DNA of 21,610 nucleotides from NCBI GenBank assembly GCA_003451935.1, contig DMJA01000292.1, forward strand, positions 2,653 to 24,262. Reading direction: 5' to 3'. The position numbers and the translations under genes were made by a program. Under the pieces are notes generated by a model. It was given only the letters and a program-made list of their open reading frames with translations. It searched no databases and was not told the origin of the DNA. Positions 16,106 through 21,610 of the stretch are shown piece after piece (position 1 is the stretch's first letter; every line of letters starts with the position of its first letter). Source of the DNA: Verrucomicrobiota bacterium (lineage in GTDB: Bacteria; Verrucomicrobiota; Kiritimatiellia; CAIQIC01; Lenti-01).

Positions 16106-16987
16106 ATGAAACAGGCCATTCAGAAAGCCAGCGTCCTCATCGAAGCCCTCCCGCACATCCAGCGGTTCCGGGGCGAAACCATCATCGTCAAGTTCGGCGG
16201 CTCCTCCATGGACAACCCCGAGGTCGTCCGCGACATCCTCGAAGACGTCGCGTTCATGAGCTGCGTCGGCATGCGCCCCGTCATCGTCCACGGCGGCGGC
16301 AAGGCCATCAACGCCAGCATGAAGAAGAAAGGGCTCCAGGCCACCTTCGTCAAGGGACTGCGCGTCACCGATCCCGCCACCATGGAAATCGTCGAGCAGG
16401 TCCTCAACCGCGAGGTCAATCCCGAGCTCGTTTCGATCCTCAACGGCTTCGGATGCAAGGCGCGCGGCATCCACGGCGAAGACATCATCGCCGTCCGCAA
16501 GCACACCGAGGCCGACCCCGATACCGGCAAAGCCCTCGACTGGGGCCTCGTCGGCGAAATCACGAGCGTCGACGTCGAGCCCGTCAAGGCCTACCTCGAA
16601 GCCGACATCACCCCCGTCATTACGCCGCTCGGCGCCGATGGCGCGCGCCAGATCTACAACATCAACGCCGACTCCGCCGCCGCCGGCCTCGCCGAACGCC
16701 TGCAGGCGCGCAAGCTCGTCTTCCTCTCCGATGTGCCCGGCCTGCTCTCCGATCCCAAGGACCGCCATTCGATCATGAGCACCCTCCATCTCTCCGAGGT
16801 CGAGAGCCTCATCGAGCGCGGCATCATCGGCGGCGGCATGCTGCCCAAAATCAGCGGCGCGCTCAAGGCCCTCAAGGCCGGCGTCCGCAAGACCCATATC
16901 ATCGACGCGGCCCTGCCGCATTCCCTGCTCCTCGAATTGTTCACCGACAAAGGCGTCGGAACGGAGATCGTCAACGATGAACCCTAG
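16106..16987 (+). CDS. argB: Acetylglutamate kinase
   Basis: The protein has 293 residues. It phosphorylates N-acetylglutamate with ATP, the second step of arginine synthesis. It belongs to the amino acid kinase family: IVKFGGSSM with K29, VHGGGKAIN (61-69), GLRVTD (84-89), INADSAAAGLA (186-196), VFLSDVPGLL (205-214) and GGGMLPKISGA with K248. The first ~20 residues (QKASVLIEALPHIQRF) match the extra N-terminal helix of hexameric, arginine-inhibited enzymes, and the C-terminal HSLLLELFTDKGVGTEI matches the arginine-site region. Feedback inhibition by arginine is therefore likely. The usual HIIDGR is HIIDAA here. No Shine-Dalgarno site is obvious. The last 11 nt overlap the start of argD, so the two are translationally coupled. 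Confidence 0.97.
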   Translation: MKQAIQKASVLIEALPHIQRFRGETIIVKFGGSSMDNPEVVRDILEDVAFMSCVGMRPVIVHGGGKAINASMKKKGLQATFVKGLRVTDPATMEIVEQVLNREVNPELVSILNGFGCKARGIHGEDIIAVRKHTEADPDTGKALDWGLVGEITSVDVEPVKAYLEADITPVITPLGADGARQIYNINADSAAAGLAERLQARKLVFLSDVPGLLSDPKDRHSIMSTLHLSEVESLIERGIIGGGMLPKISGALKALKAGVRKTHIIDAALPHSLLLELFTDKGVGTEIVNDEP

Positions 16988-18143
16988 CCCGAAGGAACTC
17001 TTCAACCAATACGTCATGCCCACCTACGCGCCCGGGCTCACCCTCGTGCGCGGCGCGGGCGTTTCCGTCTGGGACGACGCCGGCAAGGAATACCTCGATT
17101 TCATGGCGGGCATCGCCGTCTGCAACACCGGCCATTGCCATCCCGCCGTCGTCGCCGCCATCCAGAAGCAGGTCGGCATTTTGATGCACTGCTCCAACCT
17201 CTTCCACAACGAGCTCCAGCCCCGGCTCGCCAAAAAACTTTCCGAAATCGCCCTCGGCGGAAAGGTTTTCTTCTGCAACTCCGGCGCTGAAGCCAACGAA
17301 TGCCTCTTCAAACTCGCCCGCAAATGGGGTTCCCTGGACGGCCGGTTCGAAATCATCACCATGAAAAACTCGTTCCATGGCCGGACCCTCGCCACCATGA
17401 CCGCCACCGGCCAGACCAAGTACCAGAAGGGCTTCGAGCCCCTCATGCCCGGCTTTTCCTACGCCGAGTTCAACAACCTCGACTCCGTCCGCGCCGCCCT
17501 CACCCCCGCCACCGTCGCCGTCCTGAGCGAGGCCGTGCAGGGCGAAGGCGGCATCGTCCCCGCCACGCCCGAATTCATGGCCGGCCTGCGCGCGCTGTGC
17601 GACGAAAAGAAAATCCTTCTCTTTTTCGACGAGGTCCAGGCCGGCATCGGCCGCACCGGCAAGTGGTTCGGATTCCAAAACTACGGCATTCGCCCCGACG
17701 GTTTCTCCATGGCCAAGGCCCTTGGCGGGGGCTTCCCCATCGGCGCCGCCGCGGTGACGCCCGAGCTGTCCAATGTCTTCCAGCCCGGCAACCACGCCAG
17801 CACCTTCGGCGGCACCCCGCTGGCCAGCGCCGCCGCCCTCGCCGTCCTCGAAACCATCGAGAAGGAGCATCTCCTCGAAAATACGGCAAAGATGGGCGCG
17901 CTCTTCATGGATGGCCTCAAAAAACTCGCGGCGAAACACGCCTGCATCCAGACCGTGCGCGGCATTGGCCTGATGGTTGGCCTCGTGCTGAACATCCCCG
18001 CCAAGCCCGTCGAAGCCAAGCTGCGCGAAAACGGGTTGCTCTGCATCGCCACTGGCGACCACGTCCTGCGGTTTGTCCCCCCCCTCGTCGTCAACCCCGC
18101 CCACATCCAACAGGCCCTCGACATCCTCGACCGATCGCTGTAA
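16977..18143 (+). CDS. argD: Acetylornithine aminotransferase
   Basis: The protein has 388 residues, the usual ArgD length. It is a fold-type I, class III PLP aminotransferase converting N-acetylglutamate semialdehyde to N-acetylornithine. Motifs: FCNSGAEANE (99-108, phosphate binding), NSFHGRT (131-137), SEAVQGEGG (184-192), LFFDEVQAGIGRTG with D218, SMAKALGGGFPIGA with Schiff-base K247, HASTFGGTPLA with T276, and LRFVPPLVV with the carboxylate-binding Arg near the C-terminus. Some members also act in lysine synthesis (DapC activity) or on GABA or ornithine; the arg neighbours favour ArgD. The start lies inside argB. It ends 48 nt from the convergent mvaD stop, with no clear intrinsic terminator between them. 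Confidence 0.96.
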   Translation: MNPSPKELFNQYVMPTYAPGLTLVRGAGVSVWDDAGKEYLDFMAGIAVCNTGHCHPAVVAAIQKQVGILMHCSNLFHNELQPRLAKKLSEIALGGKVFFCNSGAEANECLFKLARKWGSLDGRFEIITMKNSFHGRTLATMTATGQTKYQKGFEPLMPGFSYAEFNNLDSVRAALTPATVAVLSEAVQGEGGIVPATPEFMAGLRALCDEKKILLFFDEVQAGIGRTGKWFGFQNYGIRPDGFSMAKALGGGFPIGAAAVTPELSNVFQPGNHASTFGGTPLASAAALAVLETIEKEHLLENTAKMGALFMDGLKKLAAKHACIQTVRGIGLMVGLVLNIPAKPVEAKLRENGLLCIATGDHVLRFVPPLVVNPAHIQQALDILDRSL

Positions 18144-18191
18144 CCCCAAAGTCACATCCGCCGGATCCGTCCGATCCGTCGGCTGGCCACC

Positions 18192-19187
18192 TCAACCAAA
18201 CGGAGCGACGACTTCCACCGACGGGAACCATTCGCGCACCCGCGCCTCGTCGCGCGCCTCGAACAGCAGCTTCACGTTCGGGCCGGCGTCCATCGTGAAC
18301 CACACCGGCAGCCCCCCCTCCCTCGCCACCCAGATCTTCCGCATCGCCGCCACCGTTTCCGGCAGCGCATACACGATGGGCGGCCGCGTCGCCGCCATCA
18401 GGGCGTGCATCGCCAGCGCGTTGGCCTCGGCCACTTCCCCCAAAGCCGCAAAATCCTTCTTCGCAATGGCCGTTTTCAATGCCGCCAGGTCCCTGGCAAC
18501 GCGCCCCGGCCATTCGCGGTAGAATTCGCACGTCTCCACGCTGCGCTTCATGCCCTCGCGCGAGCCGATGGGCTTCTCGTCCGAGCACAGCACCACCGCG
18601 CCCACGCGCAGCTCCGGCCATTCCATGTCAAGCCGCTCGGCAAAGGAATCCATGCCGTCGGGCGCCGTCCCGGCATGCCATTCGACAAACCCATCCGCCA
18701 GGCTGCGCGCGGCGCTCCCGCTCCCTAGACGCGCCAGAATCGAAAGTTCGCGCATCGAAAGCCCCCAACCGAACAAGCCATCCACTGCCTTCGCCAGCGC
18801 CGCGAAGCCCGAAGCCGACGACGCGAATCCCGCCGCCGTCGGTACCGTGTTCCTCGCTTTCAGGTCGAAGAAGAAATCCGCCGCCGGGCGGAACAAATCC
18901 AGATAGGCGCTCGCGCGCCGAGCGAACGAGCTGTCGGTTGGCAATTTCTTTCCATTCAGCCAGACGCCGGCCTCCTCGCCTTTCCCCCGTGCAAGCTCCA
19001 CATGCGAGCCCAGCGGTCCCAGCGAAATCGACAGGCTTCCCGTCACCGGCAGATTGAGCGCCTCGTCGCGCTTGCCCCAGTACTTCACCAGCGCGATGTT
19101 CGCCGGTGCATAGACCGTCGTGGATCCCTTCGGATGCGACTCGCGGCCCGCCAAAATCCGTTGGACGACTTGCCGCGCCGGCGTCAC
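18192..19187 (-). CDS. mvaD: Diphosphomevalonate decarboxylase
   Basis: The protein has 331 residues from a GTG start at 19187. GHMP-superfamily enzyme performing the ATP-dependent decarboxylation of mevalonate 5-diphosphate to isopentenyl diphosphate. Motifs: YAPANIALVKYWGKRD (26-41), LPVTGSLSISL (47-57), the P-loop-like VPTAAGFASSASGFAAL (115-131), RLGSGSAARSLADGFVEW (153-170), EKPIGSREGM, and FTMDAGPNVK with catalytic Asp at about 300. The GTG overlaps the upstream kinase stop in GTGA and has GGAGG 7 nt upstream; the frame stays open further upstream, but only as low-complexity Arg/Gly. It is the last gene of a three-gene mevalonate operon. A phosphomevalonate decarboxylase activity cannot be excluded by eye. 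Confidence 0.92.
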   Translation of the reverse strand: MTPARQVVQRILAGRESHPKGSTTVYAPANIALVKYWGKRDEALNLPVTGSLSISLGPLGSHVELARGKGEEAGVWLNGKKLPTDSSFARRASAYLDLFRPAADFFFDLKARNTVPTAAGFASSASGFAALAKAVDGLFGWGLSMRELSILARLGSGSAARSLADGFVEWHAGTAPDGMDSFAERLDMEWPELRVGAVVLCSDEKPIGSREGMKRSVETCEFYREWPGRVARDLAALKTAIAKKDFAALGEVAEANALAMHALMAATRPPIVYALPETVAAMRKIWVAREGGLPVWFTMDAGPNVKLLFEARDEARVREWFPSVEVVAPFG

Positions 19188-20137
19188 GGAAGCGCCTCCG
19201 CGGTTGCGCCGGCCGGATCGACCTTCACCGCCAGCGACGGCACGCCCCAGTCGCTCCGCATCGCCTTGCCCAGTCCCACGACGCAATCGCCCAGCCCCGA
19301 ACCCGAAATCTTGCTGCCGTGGATGTTGGGATCTTCGCGGAGGGCGAACACCAGCTCCGCCAGCTTCGCGTTGTTCACGCCCAGCGCATCCATCAGCCCC
19401 TGGTTGATGTTCATCAGTTCGCCCATCGCCGCCCAGTCGCCGTGCCCGGCCGCCTCGAACGCCCGCTGCACCACCTTGCCAATCATCGCATCCAGCTCGT
19501 CGAACGATCCCGGCTGCCGCTTGCGGTGTTCTTCGACGATGGCGATGACTTCCGGCGTGGGCGTCTTGCTGCCCGAATAGAGCACCGTCAGTTGGGGCGC
19601 CTTCGGCAACTTCACGACCTCCCGGGTCTCGGCCATGAAGCGCAGGCAGCCGCCAAAGGCGCTGGCCGCAACATCCGCACCGGACCCCACCCCGCCCTGC
19701 ACCTTGCGGATGATGCGCGCCCCGGTCTCCAGCAAATCGTTCGGCGCGGGCTCCTTGCCCTGCGCCCCCGCCAGCGCGGCCAGCGTGGCCACCGTCACCG
19801 CCGCGCTCGAACCCAGCCCCATCTGGTGCGACATTTCCGATTTGATCTCCAGCTCGAAGCCTTGTTTCAGGTCGTCCCGGCAGGCCCGGATCGCGCCCAG
19901 CACAAAGCGGAAGCTCTCGCTGGGCGCCAGTTCATCCAGCGTGGTCTCGTGCTCGCCCAGCGCAGAATGCAGTAGAACCGCCGCATCCCCGCGCGGGGCC
20001 AGGGAGACCTTCATGCGCTTGCTGATGGCGCACACGATGGCCGGCTGCCCGCGCAGCACGGCGTGTTCGCCCATGAGCATAAGGCTGCCCGGCGCGGAAG
20101 CTTGTACGGCGCGCAACGGCATAGAAGGAAAAATCAC
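19184..20137 (-). CDS. GHMP kinase, probable phosphomevalonate or mevalonate kinase
   Basis: The protein has 317 residues. GHMP kinase with motif 1 SAPGSLMLMGEHAVLRGQPA (14-33), ATP loop MGLGSSAAVTVATLAAL (106-122), VGSGADVAASAFGG (150-163) and motif 3 KISGSGLGDCVVGL (276-289). The Lys common in mevalonate kinases (PGKLIL) is Ser18 here. GSGADVAASAFGG recalls the GxGxDVAAAxyG of phosphomevalonate kinases, while YSGSKTPTPEVI recalls some mevalonate kinases, so the exact step is unsettled. It should phosphorylate mevalonate or phosphomevalonate. The GTG start overlaps the preceding gene's stop by 4 nt and its own stop overlaps mvaD by 4 nt. An ATG five codons in (20122) is an alternative start; neither has a good Shine-Dalgarno site. 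Confidence 0.85.
   Translation of the reverse strand: MIFPSMPLRAVQASAPGSLMLMGEHAVLRGQPAIVCAISKRMKVSLAPRGDAAVLLHSALGEHETTLDELAPSESFRFVLGAIRACRDDLKQGFELEIKSEMSHQMGLGSSAAVTVATLAALAGAQGKEPAPNDLLETGARIIRKVQGGVGSGADVAASAFGGCLRFMAETREVVKLPKAPQLTVLYSGSKTPTPEVIAIVEEHRKRQPGSFDELDAMIGKVVQRAFEAAGHGDWAAMGELMNINQGLMDALGVNNAKLAELVFALREDPNIHGSKISGSGLGDCVVGLGKAMRSDWGVPSLAVKVDPAGATAEALP
19195..19199 (-). promoter_or_regulatory. Shine-Dalgarno GGAGG setting the mvaD GTG start
   Basis: GGAGG on the minus strand lies 7 nt before the GTG at 19187, inside the end of the upstream kinase gene. This supports the GTG over longer alternatives. Confidence 0.8.
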
Positions 20138-21153
20138 ACCACCCGGACGCCCAGCGGATCGGGGCGCACGGTCATCAGTTCATAGCCATATTTGGCGCAC
20201 AGCTCCGAAGGCGTCTCGCGCGACGCCACCAGCACCATGCCGGCATGGTCCCCCGCCACGGCCCCGGCCCCGCAAATCTTCGCCGCCGCGCCCGCCGCCT
20301 CCACCTCGGCCACGAAATCCATGATGCGCCCGGGCACCACGCCGATTTCGTCCAGCAGCCGGTGGTTGTCGCGCATGGCCCGCTGGAACGCCTTCAGGTC
20401 GTCATGCTCCAGCGCCTTCTGCATGTGGTTCGCCGCGGCTTCAAAATTCTCCCACACCGGATGGTTCGCGCCAATGCGGCGCGCCACCGACGCCACCGCC
20501 TCGCCCGTCGTGCTCGCGGGCGTCCCCGTGTTCACGATGTACAGCGGCACCCGCGGCAGCGGCATCTCGCGCGCCTCGCCATTCTGGAACCGCACGCAGC
20601 CGCCGTGCATGGACACATAGGTGTCCAGCCCGCTGGCCGTTCCGTGCTGCATGCTCTCGACCTCGAGGCTGTAGCGGCTGTACCACTCCGGCCGGAAATC
20701 CACCCGGTAGTAGTGCCCCAGCCCGCGCAGCACGCTCAAAATCGTCGCCGCCGAAGACCCCATCCCGCAACCGATCGGAATGTTCGAGTTCAGCCGCACG
20801 TTGACGCCCCCGCCCATCTTCAGGTGCAGCCCGTCCAAGATCGTGATGAATGCGAACTGGAACAGATCCACCGGCTTGCGCACCACCTCGCGGATCGACA
20901 GCCGCCCCGCCAGGAACTCTTCGTAGTTCCGCTCCACGCGCCCGTGGAAATCGCGTAGCGCCCGCAGCGTGAACGACTCCTTCCCCGCCTGCAGGTTGGG
21001 CAGGTCGAACGACACCGTCTCGTCCGCACCCTCCATCGTGATGAAGGCCTGGGCGTTGCGGTTCACCGCCATCGCGAGGGCCGGGCGGCCATAGACCACC
21101 GCATGCTCCCCGCTCAAGATCAATTTGCCTGGGGCAACTGCTTTCATTTCCAT
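20134..21153 (-). CDS. mvk: GHMP kinase, probable mevalonate kinase
   Basis: The protein has 339 residues. Motif 1 is VAPGKLILSGEHAVVYGRPAL (6-26) with the canonical Lys10, the ATP loop is IPIGCGMGSSAATILSVL (125-142), HGTASGLDTYVSMHGG (170-185) carries the catalytic Asp177, and motif 3 is KICGAGAVAGDHAGMVL (292-308). This is the mevalonate kinase pattern (ATP-dependent phosphorylation of mevalonate on the 5-hydroxyl). A longer in-frame ATG at 21231 exists, but ATG 21153 directly precedes motif 1 and has GGAGGGGG 11 nt upstream; the longer form would also overlap the divergent gene. It is the first gene of the operon kinase-kinase-mvaD. Assignment to mevalonate rather than phosphomevalonate kinase is likely but not proven by motifs. 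Confidence 0.88.
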   Translation of the reverse strand: MEMKAVAPGKLILSGEHAVVYGRPALAMAVNRNAQAFITMEGADETVSFDLPNLQAGKESFTLRALRDFHGRVERNYEEFLAGRLSIREVVRKPVDLFQFAFITILDGLHLKMGGGVNVRLNSNIPIGCGMGSSAATILSVLRGLGHYYRVDFRPEWYSRYSLEVESMQHGTASGLDTYVSMHGGCVRFQNGEAREMPLPRVPLYIVNTGTPASTTGEAVASVARRIGANHPVWENFEAAANHMQKALEHDDLKAFQRAMRDNHRLLDEIGVVPGRIMDFVAEVEAAGAAAKICGAGAVAGDHAGMVLVASRETPSELCAKYGYELMTVRPDPLGVRVV

Positions 21154-21217
21154 GGCACAAGATACCCCCTCCCCCGCCCGTTGTAAAGCGCTCCAGCCTC
21201 TGCTAGGATGCTTGCCG

Positions 21218-21610
21218 ATGAATCGCCGCAAGCCCTACAACAAAGGCCGCTGGGCCGTTGCCCGCGAACGCTTCCAAATCCAGGACGACGCGCCGCCGCC
21301 CCCCGACCTCGACGCGCGGCCCCTCGCCGCGCTGATTCCCGATGCGTTCAAGGGCATGAAGCTGGATGCCCATGCGCAGGTCGCCCACATCGCCGAAGGC
21401 TGGCCCGGGATCGTCGGCCCGCAACTCGCCGCCAACACCCGGCCCGCGCACATCGACAACCAGATTCTCGCCGTCTATGTTTCCCATCCCGCCTGGCTCA
21501 TGGAACTCCGCGGCGCGCCCACGGCCGAAATCCTCGCCCGCCTCCAGGCCCAGTACGGCAAGAACGAGATCAAAAACATCCGGTTCGCCATCGACCCCGA
21601 TCCGCCGGCC
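21218..21610 (+). CDS. DUF721/DciA-like protein (3' end beyond the window)
   Basis: 131 codons are visible with no stop before the right edge. After a basic N-terminus (MNRRKPYNKGRW) comes a DUF721 pattern: IAEGWPGIVGPQLAANTRPAHIDNQILAVYV, then SHPAWLMELRG, ILARLQAQYG and the closing IKNIRFAIDPDP. DUF721 includes DciA, the replicative-helicase loader partner used by bacteria without DnaC. The conserved Trp and IVGPxLAxxTRP features are present. TAGGA lies 9 nt before the ATG. It is divergent from the mevalonate operon across a 64-nt gap. Helicase loading is a family-level inference. Confidence 0.82.
   Translation, partial: MNRRKPYNKGRWAVARERFQIQDDAPPPPDLDARPLAALIPDAFKGMKLDAHAQVAHIAEGWPGIVGPQLAANTRPAHIDNQILAVYVSHPAWLMELRGAPTAEILARLQAQYGKNEIKNIRFAIDPDPPA

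Noticed and set aside
14695..18155. Long minus-strand frames opposite argJ, argB and argD (about 360-420 residues each)
   Set aside because: They are GC-rich shadow frames opposite three clear enzymes; their Gly/Asp/Glu/Val-rich composition matches antisense reading of GCC/GTC/CTC-type codons.
18162..18178. Small hairpin CGGATC-CGTCC-GATCCG between the convergent argD and mvaD genes
   Set aside because: The stem is only 6 bp and has no T tract on either strand, so it is too weak to call a terminator.
1..21610. CRISPR arrays, phage or transposase genes
   Set aside because: No regularly spaced direct repeats with unique spacers and no transposase, integrase or phage structural motifs were seen in any plausible frame.

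Overview
The window is about 21.6 kb of GC-rich bacterial chromosome. Three traits point to the PVC superphylum, most likely Kiritimatiellota or Verrucomicrobiota: a very large autotransporter-type (PATR) surface protein, a PEP-CTERM (exosortase-sorted) protein, and a thrombospondin-type-3 secreted protein, next to ordinary housekeeping genes. That placement is an inference from gene content; no rRNA or other strong phylogenetic marker was compared.

Region 1 (1-11405, all minus strand) looks like one exported-protein cluster. Reading down the minus strand, a small PEP-CTERM protein (11405-10722) is followed by a secreted protein with TSP3-like calcium loops (10592-9666). After that comes a giant modular surface protein that starts at 9602 and is still open at base 3, so at least 3,200 residues are visible and its C-terminus lies beyond the left edge. 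It has a signal peptide, then beta-helical PATR repeats, fibronectin-like and BACON-like segments, several jelly-roll (LamG/CBM-like) modules, and a series of modules marked by a D-D-D-x-x-x-P motif.

Region 2 (11406-13593) holds an AT-richer divergent control region, a metal-dependent amidohydrolase of the SAH/MTA deaminase family, a 107-bp imperfect inverted-repeat element, and a tRNA-Asn gene with its own promoter.

Region 3 (13594-18143, plus strand) carries rplM-rpsI with an intrinsic terminator. Next come an AT-rich gap with two adjacent near-perfect 22-bp palindromes, and the arginine genes argJ, argB and argD. argJ and argB are separated by a repeat-filled gap, while argB and argD overlap. 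Together they cover the acetyl-recycling and acetylated-intermediate part of ornithine synthesis; argC is not in the window.

Region 4 (18192-21153, minus strand) is a tightly coupled three-gene lower mevalonate operon: two GHMP kinases and a diphosphomevalonate decarboxylase, each pair overlapping by 4 nt. These would convert mevalonate to isopentenyl diphosphate. Divergent from it, a DUF721/DciA-like gene begins at 21218 and runs off the right edge.
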